This document shows positions 46,566 to 58,799 of a stretch of 64,000 nt of DNA, one piece after another; the stretch's first letter is position 1, and the number at the start of each line of letters is the position of its first letter. This DNA is from Boletus sp. NGJ. Taxonomy: Eukaryota; Basidiomycota; Agaricomycetes; Boletales; Boletaceae. The DNA lies in NCBI GenBank assembly GCA_019096195.1, contig JAGTXK010000040.1, positions 124,001 through 188,000 on the forward strand, in the 5' to 3' direction. Both the position numbers and the translations under genes were made by a program. The notes below the pieces were generated by a model, which did not search any database, had not been told where the DNA came from, and worked only from the letters and a program-made list of their open reading frames with translations.

Positions 46566-47010
46566 TAGATAGACTAATAGGTGCCACATGAACATAGTGG
46601 GGGAGTATTTGTTACTGTGGGATCATGTGAATTATCTCAGTACAATGTTGAATCACAACAAAGTACTCATTTGGAACACTGATCACATTGCACAGAAAGA
46701 AGTTGGAAAGGCTGAAATGTGCAGTTAGGACAATCGTTGATGGAAAAAAAAAGAAGCACACTCACTAAGCAATAGGTTACAGTGTTGGCGAGATTGGAGC
46801 TAGGATTGGCTCACAACATTTGATGTGAGAAGAGCTGGGAGACAGATTTATTAGTGATTGAAAGATGGTTGTGCTAGAATTACTTACATGGAGCAGTCAG
46901 AAAAACCATTTGTTCTTGCCACATTGATACTGCTCTCTTGTTGTGTAGGTTTCTTGAAAGTCTGTGCTGCTGCCACCCCCTGGAGGCTCTTCATTAATGC
47001 AAGATGCGTA
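46566..47010. other. stretch without recognised features
   Basis: No gene or repeat seen between the first Tc1 element and the inverted repeat. Confidence 0.4.
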
Positions 47011-48487
47011 GAGTATGAGTATGAGTACAACTTTTGAGACTGAATATACTCACATTTGTGGTAGAGCATTCTTGGGAATGTGGAAACACTTTGAGTGGAG
47101 CTCAGTGTACAAAATGAGGAATGAGCAAGAGAAAGGAAGATCAAGTGAATACTTACAAAAGGAGAGGAGTTGCAGAAGACGTGTTCAGAATGCAAGGAAA
47201 TACACCCTCAAAACGGTCTTCAACCCCATTAGTGATACTTTCATAAAATGGTGGCACCGGGGCAACTGTAAGGACATGAAGTCCTAAGGGTGCTTCAGTT
47301 CAGAGACACATAGTCAACTGAGTGAAGATTTGAAAGGCACAAAGCCAATCAAGCATTGATGGTTGAGGAGTATACAGCAGGTGGTAAGCAGTGAGTTGTT
47401 GAAAATGTGTGTGGCAGTTGCAATAAGTACAAACAGGGAAGCATGGGAGAACTATAAAACATCCAAAAGACTGGGAATTCCCACAGTGATTTCATGTCCA
47501 GCAAGACTGCTTCTTCCTTCACGCTTCTTATTCCATGCTTCTGCAAAAACCCTTTAAGATCATCTGGATTGTAATTGGCTTCGTGCCTTTTGAATCTTCA
47601 CTCAGTTGACTATGCATCTCTGAACTGAAGCACTCTTAGGACTTCATGTTCTTATGGTTGCCCCAGTGCCACCGTTTCATGGAAGTATCACCGATGGAGT
47701 TGAAGACCATTTTGAGGGTGTATCTCCTCGTATTTTGAATATGTCTTCTGCCACTCCTCTCCTTTTGTAAGTATTCACTTGATCTTCCTTTCTCTTGCTC
47801 ATTCCTGTTAAGAACAGACAACTCTGATAAAACTCTGAAGGACTGGAGTTACTTGAGGGTGTCAGGACTTGGCTTCACCTTATGTGGTGCGCTCTTGCTT
47901 GAGTCCGATGTCCCAGATTTTGAAGACATAGGAGGATCAGAGGTTTGGACTCGATGTAGTCAAACGTCAAGTCGAGCAGAGGGTCGGAGTGAGTCGTTGA
48001 GACTCGGACAGGAGACAGGAGGAGTGTTCAGAGTTGATATTCGAACTGTCTTTACAGGAGTAGTACAGAGGGTTTATATACGATCAGAATGAAAGTATTA
48101 GTAACAGAGTTCATAAGATGTAATGAGTAATGGGACGGAGCTGGGACCTCACCAGAGCAGTGCTCCTAAGCGAGACAGACACTGGGTTGGAGACAACTAT
48201 AAGGCGGGACTAGGATGGATGAAAAAGCATAGGTTATGTATGAAAGGAGAAGTATGAATACTATAGTGAGGGTGTTACAAGTCTGAGGGTATGAGGACGT
48301 ACTCCGAGAGAGAACGTGCCAGAGTTATGGACAGAGTGCCAGAGTTGGACTTGTCAAATTACACGGAATATGACAATTCCTCATTTTGTACACTGAGCTC
48401 CACTCAAAGTGTTTCTGCATTCCCAAGAACACTCTACCACAAATGTGAGTATATTCAATCTCAAAAGTCGTACTCATACTCATACTC
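47011..48487. repeat. long inverted repeat, right arm split by a solo LTR
   Basis: The left arm, about 47011-47350, is the reverse complement of 47573-47805 plus 48376-48487. Arms are ~340 bp with many small differences, around a ~220-bp spacer. The outermost words are GAGTATGAGTATGAGTAC and its complement. The right arm is interrupted exactly by the 570-bp LTR. It could be a foldback element or an old inverted duplication. Confidence 0.8.
47806..48375. mobile_element. solo LTR
   Basis: 570 bp starting TGTTAAGAAC and ending ATATGACA. It is flanked by a perfect 5-bp duplication, ATTCC at 47801-47805 and 48376-48380. The partner arm of the inverted repeat shows the uninterrupted site. A TTTATATA stretch near 48069 may be its TATA box. 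The family is not certain; no internal parts remain. Confidence 0.88.
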
Positions 48488-50201
48488 CATTTCAACATTG
48501 TGCAGTCTTCCAATTTTGGATACCATTTAGTGAGTTGATCCCTCAATCCACATGTCTCACACAGTGTCTGTTTCTTTAAGTCATGCATTGCATATTCAAA
48601 CTTGGAATATGATATATTGTAGTCCATTATCAGTATGCATTCCACTCATCCTTTTCTTCACGTTGTCAGTTTGTTCACACATGATTTGCAGGCCATGTTC
48701 TCTTGTCACAAATTCAAGCCCTACCGCCGACCATGTCAAGGTAAGCCATGTCTGATATACAGACAATAGGGCTGAGCTAAGATCATTTGAAGAACACATT
48801 CATGAATTCGACACCAACGTCATCGCATATTGTGACCCATACATGATAACATCTCCAAATGCCGACTGGATTCTGAAACCTCACTGTTTTGACAATGAAG
48901 AACTGTGTGCTCATGCAGATGAATGTTTCAGGTACCAAGACTGTTTCAAGTGGCCACAACCTTACAGCGAGAAGTTTGAATATGCTGTTTGCACCCTGAA
49001 TCTGCTAAAAGTCAAAGCTCTTAAAGACCCATCAAAGATGCTCTGGGAGTTTTGAACACCCTCTGAAGATGATTTTGAGCTCATTGATCCGCAATCTCCA
49101 TTCCACGTCAGCAAACTCAACTGCGATGTGTACTACCATCTCTATTGGCTGTATAACCTAGGCCAAGTGAGCATCAACGATTGGAAGGTGAAGCAGGAGG
49201 GAAAGAAAGACATAATCACTGACATGCAGCTTCATGCCTGACATCTCCTCAACATACTTAAGCACCATCTGTTGACCTTTCCCAATGTTGACCTCTATGT
49301 CACAGAACTCCAGTGCTACAGTATCTACTTGACATTGCCACCCATATGTCAACAACCATCAGTTCACTCTTACATATCCCAATTTCCCCAAACCCACCAA
49401 TGACCTATTGATGGGGTGTTTCATGAAAGATATCACCACTTGTGAGTGGCTCTGGCATGCTGGCATTCCTGTCTGGCTTGTCCATTCACCACAATTCATC
49501 CCACAAAATATTAACATTGTCAATGTTGTCTCTGTCACATGCCCCGACCACATCATACAAAAAAATTTCATGCACAACACAATTATTACTGTCTACTCAA
49601 TGCTACATCTTGGTCCTGAGGGTACTGACTGACATTTGAACATGTGGCACACCTTCCATGCCCAACTCATCGAGTCTCCCACTACCACCCCTTCCAATGT
49701 TGTTCCTCAGCAAGGCCTGGTAGCCTCCTCATCACAAGGCACATCAGGTGGCCAGGTGCAAGGAAGAAAAAAAAAATGTGTGTAACGTTGTTTAGTAACA
49801 AATGTATTCCTCAGCCAATACATTTCTATCTCCATTGCAACAAAATGTGTTCTGATGCAGCATTACCCTACTTTGTTATGAATCTTTCAGCACAAACCAC
49901 AAGGCTAGGACTATTCGCAGGTTACATGAATCCTGGCTGAATGAATCAGGTGGGGAGTCGTTGTCCATACTGTTCCCAACCCTACGATGACCAGAATGGC
50001 CAAAGCTAATGAGTTGTTGGAGGAAAAATACAAATGGATTAGACTGGGGTTACCAGTCGTCAAAGTGCTACTTTATATACATGAGAGAGATGCGCACAGA
50101 CCAAGCAGTGCATGTGATAAATTACTAAGTATAGTAGGACGGAGATTAAAGGGGCTGTGTGAGAAAAGTGGAAATTAAAGAGGCATGGATCACATGAGGT
50201 G

Positions 50202-50219
50202 TGACATCATATGATGTCA
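50202..50219. repeat. perfect 18-bp palindrome
   Basis: TGACATCATATGATGTCA. Each half holds TGACATCA, which resembles a bZIP site, but the context is decayed DNA. Confidence 0.5.
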
Positions 50220-51305
50220 TAGGTTCTAGATCTATCATGTGATATGTTCCCATGGTCACGTGACTTATGAAGAAAAGAGTTTGAGGAAAATGAAAAGTAA
50301 GTGTTCGTTTGAAAAGTTTGAAATTTTTCTATATTATAACATACTTCCCATAGCATTACACAACAGAGCCCACAATCCAAAGAGTGGTTGAGACAAATGG
50401 ACAGAGCTCAATGCCACCAATATGCTGCTAGCATTTCTCCAATGGGTCACTATATTCAAATAGGTGGACAAAAATCCTGCCAGAATCAGGAGCAGAATGG
50501 CAGATTCCAGCTATTGTTTCCCTGAGCCTGCACTTCTCATTACACCTTCATCACCTCAGCGATGGAAATTATTCTATGCCAACTGGCTAGCTGCTTGCCC
50601 ACTTTGGATCAGTTGTATTGAGCACAATCCTCTGTGCCCACTTTCTGTGCCTCAGACTTGGCGTGACTTCCTCAACTCTATTCTCTCAAACATTATGGCT
50701 GAGAATATAACGACCAGATCAGCACAGGAGAAGCTAGCTGCTAAGACGCTTTTTGGAGATACCCTTATGCATCTGCAAGGAGAGACCTGGGCAAGGCAGG
50801 ACTCTGTGCTATGGTGGAACCAGACAATTGCTATCACAATACTTGAAGACCCATCCACTCATTTGATTCATTCCATTCTATGGGAGATCTATGAGCTTAG
50901 CTTCCACTATGAACTGTTGGCCCTGGATTGCACAATGATTCTGAGGTTGTGAATAGAGGCATCCAAGGAGAGGATCAAATTATTACACAGCATCTTTTCA
51001 GAGGAGTCAGGGCTTGTAATGTGGGAGGAGTCAATGTCAACAATGGAGCAAGGGATGTGGGCCTCGCTGGACATTGCCTATCCTTTCCTGGAGAGCTGGT
51101 GGAAGTTGCTGTTGTTATGGCCTCAGGCTCTGTCTCACTTGCAATCACCAATCATACAGGAGTCCTTCACATCTGTTGTGCAATTCGATGTGCTGATGAG
51201 TGCATGTATGTTTTACACTCAAACCTTCTTTGATGCATTTGGTAGGCCTCCAGTTGTCTCACACCATGTCCCTATGTGATGAGTTCCATGTTGTAATTTT
51301 ATATA

Positions 51306-52896
51306 CAGTGGCTCAAAAAAATGTCCCAATGTTTAGCTATTTTGCAAAGACTTGACATTTGCAAAAGAACCAAAAGGTATTAGCCCTAACCCTTGCTGGG
51401 CCATTGATAGCCCTAATCCTTGCCCCGAAGATGAGCCCTTAGTCATATAATTTGGTTGTCATGGCACTGAGATATAGCCATATTAAAGTGACATGTCATT
51501 GGGACACTTTTTGAGCAACATTTCTATTCTTCAATTTAGTACTTTGTATGCCCTCCCTTTGCTTTTATCACTGCCTCTAGTCTTCTAGGCATACTCTCTA
51601 TCAATCCTTGACACTCCTCAACCTCTATCTTCCCCCACTCCACTTCAATTCTCTCCCAAAGCTCCCATACTCCTTTTGGTGGTGTTGTATAGCTATTGAG
51701 TTTTTTTTTGAGGATTTGCCAGAGATGTTCAATGGGATTAAGGTCTGGAGATTGTGCTGGCCAGTCAAGAAGCTTGATCCCTTGAGATTCCAGCCACTCC
51801 TTGGCTCTTTTAGAGGTGTGCTTGGGGTCATTATCTTGTTGAAAGATAATGCTCTCTTCAGGAATTCCAGAATTTTTCATGGAAGGAAGCAGATTATCCT
51901 CCAAAATGGAGACATACTGCTCAGCATTTGTCCTCCCTTCAACCTCTGCAAGAATCCCCACTCCACTCCAACTCATGCATCCCCAAACCATCAAGGAACC
52001 TCCTCCAAACTTTACTGTTCCCTGAACTTCCTTGTCTTGCAAAGACTTTCCTGCCAATTTCCATACATACTTCCTTCCATCTGACCCAATCCTGTTGATC
52101 TTGGTTTCATCTGACCATATAACCCTAGTCCAGTCCTCCACAGTCCAATGTTGGTGCTTGAGAGCAAAGGCTAGCCTATGTTGCCTATGCTTCACAGACA
52201 AGAGTGGCTTCTTTTTCTTGACTGTAGCCTTAAGAGATGCAGACTTGAGAACATTCCTAACAGTTTGAGCAGAGACAGGAGAAGAGAGAGCAGAATTGAT
52301 GAGATGGGTAGCCTGGACAGCATTTTCAACTTTGCCAGAGGTAATACTAGAGACAATTCTCCTTTTATCAGTAGGAGAAAGTTTAGAAGGACATCCTAAT
52401 TTGATGTTTTCCTTGCATGGGTGGATCTCCTTGATAACCCTAGCCACAGTAGACTTCCCCAGACCAGTTTGGAATGATATTTACCTAGTAGAAAGGCCAG
52501 ATTCAGAGAGAAAAAGAATATTAGCTCTAGCAGCGGAGGAAGTGGATTTCATAATGAAGTAGGGTTGGCTGAATGGTATCTCTGCTCTTTATACCATTTG
52601 GAGTTATGTAAGTGACATAATCAGACAGGGTTGAAGCACAGCATCCATCAGAACCTTATGTTATTTACTAAATGATAGTTGATAATATCAGGGTCAAATA
52701 AGTGTCCCAATGACATATCCTTTTAATATGGCTATGACTTAGTACCATGACAACCAACTCACATGACTAAGGGCTCATCTTCAGGGCAAGGATTAGGGCT
52801 ATCAATGTCCCAGCAGGGCTAATACCTTTTGGTTCTTTTGCAAATGTCAAGTCTTTGCAAAAGAGTCAAACATTGGGACACTTTTTTGAGCCACTG
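51306..52896 (-). mobile_element. Tc1/mariner transposon 2, nearly intact
   Basis: 1591 bp flanked by TA at 51304-51305 and 52897-52898. Terminal inverted repeats are about 200-210 bp, beginning CAGTGGCTCAAAAAA. The AATGTCCCAATG word is near each outer end, and a matching inverted word (CATTGGGACA) is near each inner end, the same plan as element 1. One transposase is on the minus strand. It was inserted into the decayed gene at 48680-53550. Confidence 0.93.
51536..52552 (-). pseudogene. Tc1-family DD34E transposase with one nonsense codon
   Basis: From ATG 52552 the frame runs 338 codons to the stop at 51536, the full length for Tc1 transposases, with only one interruption: TAA at codon 24 (after GLSTR). 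Beyond it the helix-turn-helix (SFQTGLGKSTVARVIKEI), linker (CPSKLS), catalytic VIWSDETKINRIGSDG, FQQDNDPKHTSKRAKEWLE and SPDLNPIEHLWQILKKKLN are all intact, with 34 residues between the second Asp and the Glu. The C-terminus LIESMPRRLEAVIKAKGG is complete. There is no ATG soon after the TAA. It could be a recent arrival disabled by one change, or the TAA might be a sequencing error. Confidence 0.9.
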
Positions 52897-53550
52897 TACA
52901 TTTCTTATCATGATATTCACACAGCACAGAGGAGTTTGGTTGCACAGATGGCAAGAATATTCCATGGCAATCATTTGATGATCTCCTATATCACTACAAA
53001 TTAACCATTACTAACTGTCCTGCTGAGGTTGCTGCCCCACCCATATGGGTGCCCCATGATGCAAAAGTTGATGAACTCATTGCAGTCATTGACCCTTACC
53101 TTAAGCGACACTCACCAAGCCTTCATACATGCCATATTTTACCTAATACTGGCAGGAGAAGATTTGCTAATGTGAAGAACAAACAGCCTCAGCTTACAGT
53201 TCCTAATATAGAGGTGTTAGTTGGTATATGGACACCAGGTCTGTTTTATTTTTTAATTTGCTTGTTTAACCTGTTGCTCACTTTGCACTATAGAATGGTG
53301 TAATTGGGTGGAGAAAAATAACCCAAGAATGTTTACTATACCATTGATCACAGACATAGAGTCTCAACCGCTTTGCATTTTCAGGCAGTGCCACAAGTTC
53401 CTCCGGGATATATCTTGTGAAGTCAGCATTCCTGCTGAGCCAGACTCAAGGTGGTCCTCCTCATTATCATCAGTGTCATCACATGGAGATACTGCTTTTG
53501 TGACTTGTAAGAAGGCTAAGGGTAAAGTCAAACTGCCTCGCCATGATTAA

Positions 53551-54530
53551 ATGGGACCTCCTCCTATCCACCCTTAAAAATCTTGTGTACAATCATGCAA
53601 GCATCACTGTGATGAAGAGGAGTCTGTTCCAGAGTGCCCCATATGAAAGCATATGAAGCTAGAGGCATGATTTAAGGTATATCATATGATCTCTCCTTCA
53701 TCTTTCAATGTTCATTTTTCTATAGGAATCACACACCCAGCATGCTCATCAACAGGTGTAAGTGGTTATGGTAATTCTTACATATGCATAACTGATGGTT
53801 CTCTAGACAACCTGATACCCGTGCAGATGAGAGGTTTCATCATCGTATGCCACCCCAACAGTTAGTGGTCATCTCATGTATATGATGACAACTTAGACCT
53901 GTTTAGATGAGCTGAGCGCTCTGTGGGTAATACATAACTATCAATCTGAGGGCTTTAGAAACATAGAGTGAGATTTTAACTCTATTTTTTGATTTGCAAG
54001 TGCTGATGTTATGATACCAGCTACAATGAGACCACTTGTCCAGTGTAAGTGTGTTTTCTGACTTACTACTACTGATCACCTTATAAGTCTCCTCCCATCT
54101 AGTAACTCTTTTCAACCTCCACATCCTACTTATTGAATTCCTCCAACTGAGGCACCTGTGGTTTGTTCTCACTGCCTTGATCCTCTGTGGCACCAAGCTC
54201 CTGCCAGACCCCCCACTTCACAGGAAATGTATCATTCTTGTTCACCTTCATATCAAAGACAAAAGCCATGTACTGCAAGATGCTTCTTCTGTTGCAGGCC
54301 CATCTCATGTCCAATATGTTGATGTGGGTAGTGCTGATGAATATGATTCATCTGAATCTACCAGACATCACTACTATAACTCATACTATGACTAAGTTTT
54401 CTAAGATGCCAATGTAATTCTCCTTCTGTGAATAATGATGAGAATAGTGTTGTCTTGTCCTTGTTGAGGTGTAGTCCCATGCATGTGTGATGATGACTGT
54501 CACCTTTTTGTGTCTCCTGGTGGATGATTA
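53551..54530. other. decayed stretch without recognised gene
   Basis: Short unrelated open frames on both strands; none has a family resemblance that I can support. Confidence 0.35.
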
Positions 54531-54539
54531 TTAGTTGTC

Positions 54540-54790
54540 CTTTGTGGGAATTCTTCAAAGCTGTTAGGAATTCCAAATAGCTCTTGGTAATTCCACTCTT
54601 CACATCCAGAAGTCTTAGGGAATTTCCAATAGCTCTGGGGAATTCCCCTCTCTATATCCAGAAGTCTTGGGGAATTCCTCCTGGCTATGGGAGTTCCCTT
54701 CTCCACATCCAGGAGTCTTAGGGAATTCCCCAGAGCTGTTGGGAATTCTCCTCTCTACCTCTAGGAAAAATGGGGAATTCCCACATCCTT
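54540..54790. repeat. degenerate minisatellite, period about 52 bp
   Basis: Four to five imperfect units of the form CTCCACATCCAGAAGTCTTAG followed by GGAATTCC and AGAGCT-like words. Units start near 54598, 54651, 54702 and 54754. Confidence 0.7.
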
Positions 54791-54814
54791 CCATCCTCCT
54801 TCTATTCAACAGTC

Positions 54815-55070
54815 AAGCTACCCCATTTCATAGCCTACTATGCATTACATATCACACAACTTTAGCTGTGTATTAGATTTATTATATCACTTACTAGTAT
54901 GCCTGTCCTAAGTACCCCCATCCTCATCAAATTCAATAGTCAAGCTACCCCATTTCATAGCATATGCTTTGAGAACAAAACATCATTTCTCAATCTTGTA
55001 AGTAATCCCAATCTCACTAAATTCAATAGTCAAGCTGTCTCATTTTATAGTATATGCTTTGTAGAGGATA
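54815..55070. repeat. three direct repeats spaced about 100 bp
   Basis: AATTCAATAGTCAAGCT followed by CATTTCATAG occurs near 54815, 54925 and 55020, with divergence. Non-coding. Confidence 0.65.
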
Positions 55071-55394
55071 AAAATTTATTTCTTAGTACCCTGCCCTTAT
55101 TTTCTCTACTGTGGAGAACAATCACCAGATCTCTGCTGAGTCCTATAAAAGGTTTTTTATCTTGATTTCAAATGAATAATTGACCTCCTTGTTAGTACAA
55201 GAAATTCCTTCAAGTTCTAAATCATGATTAAATAGCATATATTACATTGGCAATAAAGCACAGCAGGACCCCTAACACCTTGTCAATATGGGAATTCCCT
55301 TTGGAAACTGCTCTGGGAAAACCAACCTGTTTTCTAATAAAGGTCCTTAATCATTCATGTTGCCCATATTATTAGAAATTCCCTGATCCTAGGC

Positions 55395-55440
55395 ACCTCA
55401 TAGGTCCAACCCTCTAGTAGGAGAGATGGACCTATGAGGT
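55395..55440. repeat. hairpin with 14-bp perfect arms
   Basis: ACCTCATAGGTCCA (55395-55408) and its reverse complement (55427-55440) enclose an 18-nt loop. It could be a transposon end or a structured RNA; there is no further support. Confidence 0.5.
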
Positions 55441-55582
55441 ACCCCTGGGAGGGTGACTGAAATGGATACCATTCGATGCTGAGCTATGCACTCTCTTGTA
55501 GGGCACTCCAGCATCCAAGCCTGTGGTTGCCTGACATTTGGCACTGGTGCTTCCAGCAGCAGGACCCCTAATCCTGGGGCCA

Positions 55583-57900
55583 TCAAGCACTGAGATGGCA
55601 ATTCCCTAACCTTTTATAATGTGCTTGTCCTTCTTTGATTTCTTCATCAGATGTGTGATCTTGTGCCACTGAAATACTGTCATGCATATCCTTCAAGATT
55701 TTGAAGAAGATCTCATGCATAATTTCACCAGAGGTTTCCTTCTTGTCAGCAGCGAAGTAATTGTGAAGCTTCTCCAATCCTTGTCAAAATCCTTCACCTG
55801 AAGCACAGAAGTAGGGAGAGATAGCATTGTAAAACCAAGGTGTAGGAATATTGCACTTCCACTTGTAAACATGGTGAGACCCACACTGGTGCATGCCAGG
55901 AGTAGCCCAAACAGGTGGGTGATGTCTCCTATCATAGGGAGTGTGAGTGGCTGTGTCAGCCATTTGGCAGTTGTCCTGTTGTAGCATGGGAATTATGATA
56001 GTCCCATTTCACGGCTCTGATAACTCAAGCCCTGATGCAAAGCTACCAGCCGAATTTGCAATAGTGGGAGTGGTGGGAGTAGTTGCTGGCTCCACAGCAG
56101 AGTGACATGCAGCTGTGCCAGACTCTCAGGAATTAGAAAGCACTTCCTTTGTGATATTTTCCACTTTGTCTCTCCAGATTCGTCGCTTGTAAAATGGCCC
56201 ATCCATATTGACGCAGGTAATCCAAATGACCCAGAAAAGGGATTCCAGGTCATGGTGGACCTGGTGACATGTCTTGCCCTATGTACCTGACACCAACAAT
56301 AGATTACTGGCCATGAATGGAAAAGTACCCTATGTAACCAGTATGTCAGATAGAATCCAAGTCTCAATTGCAGCATACTCACTGTAAGACATCCTACCCT
56401 CTCTGCTGGGGCCACACGAAGGTCCTCAGTGTACCCCCAATCTCCTAACATGCCTGCATGTTTGGGATACTGGCCTTCATCTTTAGGCCAGTCAGGAACA
56501 ACATGTTCAGGTGCAGCGCCTTCAACCTTGTACAACACATTGCCATTGCTAACATCACAGTGTAAGATATCCTTTCTAAAGCCGTTGAAGTGACCTATGA
56601 AATAAAAACAATCAGCCACTCTAGACATAGATTGAATGCAGTCACTCTTATCTACAAGAGCACCCATCATACCATTCACAAATTCATGTTGACATGAAAA
56701 CCATACCAGGGAAGTTCCACAAGTGTAGGACAAAACCATTATATATTCACAAGGTTCCTAATACAATGGCATTGGAGCCCACTTCTTTCCTTCTTTTTTC
56801 TGGATGAGCACCTGAAGGACTTGATTATCATCACCCCACACTGGGACATTGAACCTTTCTAGGATATTGGTAGTGGTGTTGAAGTGCATGTTTGGCTCAT
56901 GAACTGGACTGTAGTATCCTTCTTCTCCAAGGAAATAATTTGATTTAGGGTTGTTGGCTAGTGGTCGGAGTATATCCAGGATTATTGGAATGCCAGGCAA
57001 ATGTCATTGGTAGTCCCAATTCATCATGCCTGAGCTTGATTGGATGGCTTTATGGAATCGCAAAAGATAGAATATTTGTCCGTTTCTCCAAACAACTTCT
57101 CATCCTCCTCTGAAAGGTCATTTGGCTCATGTGTCTTCATCAACTGACTAATCTCTATATCAGTGGTGCAGCATACTGGTAGCCAAGACAATTTGAGGAT
57201 ACACCATAGTTCCTCCCTGCTATAGCTTCCCAACCTTGCTTTGCAAAGGGATACCTTTATTCCCCTCCTATGCATGGCATTAGCTGCGAAGAGCAACAGA
57301 TCTTGAACCTCCACATTGAAGAAATCTCCCAGTTCATGAAGGATGTAGGTGTGAGGTTTTGCACCAACTTGCAGGTAGTTGTCAAATCCATTCCAAGTGC
57401 AATCAGCTGAAGAGATTCCAATGAGAATGGTTAGAAATTAGTGAGGATGCTGGTCAATGTCAAGTGCTTTGGAGAAAACAGTGCAGTCCTGGGCAAAGAA
57501 GGCCAGTGTCAAGGTTCCGCCACAAAGGGACAAAGCAACAAAAAATCGGTGATTGACTTGGGCCGCTGTGATGAAGCCAGTGATCTTAGTTAGCTGAAAC
57601 AATGATTGAGAATTAAGGTCTTTCTTGAATGCATATTTCAGCTCACAATAACTGTAGATATCTTGAAAGGTGACTCGTTTGGGTACTATGGCAGGAACAA
57701 GGATGACGTCTGGTTTGCAAATGCCTTCAATTAGTATTGCTGAGTGTCAGTGCCAGGCTATCTGGCAACCATATGTCTTAGTCCTGGCATATACAGCTAA
57801 AAGAACCTATTTCTTGATGATGAATGATTTTCTCATGGTCATACAGTTCATTCACTTACTTGATTGAAAAAGTCTGATATTATTTGTTCCACCGGCTAAG
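55583..57900 (-). pseudogene. FunK1-type fungal protein kinase, decayed
   Basis: FunK1 is a kinase family expanded in Agaricomycetes. Reading right to left: CELKYAFKKDLNSQSLFQ and ITGFITAAQVNHRFFVALSL (about 57540-57660), DCTVFSKALDIDQHPH, then DCTWNGFDNYLQVGAKPH. The catalytic loop HCDVSNGNVLY has Cys in place of Arg of the HRD motif, and MLGDWGYTEDLRVAPAER sits at the metal-binding position (about 56420-56580). Next comes HDLESLFWVIWITC in another frame, and finally LEKLHNYFAADKKETSGEI. Frame changes between pieces may be partly introns, but several look like real breaks. The substrate of the family is unknown. Confidence 0.65.
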
Positions 57901-58799
57901 CACAAGATAGTTCCTCTATATTCCACTTGGAGGAATTGGTGTCGTACAATTTGACATTCTGCATTATGGTGTAGATGTTGTCAATAGCTGTGCAGGCAGT
58001 CTGACCATCACCCAGCAGAATGGAAGGGAGGGAGATGTAAGGAAAGAAAAGAAGAAGATCCTGATTGTAATTCACAATAATCTTGCTCAGATCTCAGTGG
58101 ATGTGATTGTCCATGGTCTGGTGTGTTAAACTGTCTGGCCCCTGTGTAGGGTTAGATATGAGTCCACCTATGTTGGAGAAGAAAGTAAGTGATGGGAAAC
58201 AATAGAATGCAGCAAAGGAACTCCCTAAATAATCAAGGTAGCCACTGACTAATAACAAACACCTCCAACCAACCATAAGCAAGTGTGTGATTGGTGTTCA
58301 TTTTCTATTGCATCACAAAATTTGTCAAATCTCGAGATACAAATTTATTCAGATATAATGCCCATTGATCTTAGTGTGCCCGTCAAAGTCTTAGTGTGAA
58401 TATATCTGAATACACAAAAACTCAGTTTTCGGTTGACTACTGTAGAATCAATGACTTTCATCATAAATGTTGTCATGCTGAGGCTCGATATCATTTGACA
58501 GCCACAATATTCACTCGGATTGCATAGTTGTAATATATCATACGACAACTGATCTATTCCTTGATGTTTTGCTGGAATGTATCTATACATACATGATCAA
58601 TGCTGCATGAATCTACCTGACAGTGTTGTACGATGAGCCTATCAAGAAACTGGCGATGATGATGGAGTAATAGTGTGGTGTGAGGGGAATGGGGATGATC
58701 AAAACAAGGCGTAGGAGTCCAGAATGTTGCAAATGAAATGGAAAGCAGGTGTAAAACATAGCGAAGACTTGGAGCTCAGGCTGAAAACTGCAATTGGAG
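57900..58799. other. intergenic / decayed stretch
   Basis: No supported gene. It lies between the start region of the FunK1 remnant and the 3' end of the next minus-strand gene. Confidence 0.3.

Larger units (their letters stand above)
48680..53550 (+). pseudogene. large decayed gene of unknown family, interrupted by Tc1 element 2
   Basis: A run of plus-strand pieces looks like one old protein. LRSFEEHIHEFDTNVIAYCD, NADWILKPHCFDNEELCAHA and WPQPYSEKFEYAVCTLNLLK lie near 48780-49055. DPQSPFHVSKLNCDVYYHLY follows, then IYLTLPPICQQ, PQTWRDFLNSILSNIMAENI and ILWEIYELSFHYELLALDCT near 50500-50935. After the transposon come NIPWQSFDDLLYHYKLTITN and more up to 53550. Several in-frame stops (for example after KMLWEF near 49055) and frame changes break it. 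From memory, proteins of this kind recur in transposon-rich regions of Agaricomycetes; the function is unknown. Confidence 0.5.

Noticed and set aside
46884-47195. Minus-strand frame of about 100 codons in the inverted repeat
   Set aside because: It lies in the repeat arm; the matching arm does not keep the frame and no family fits.
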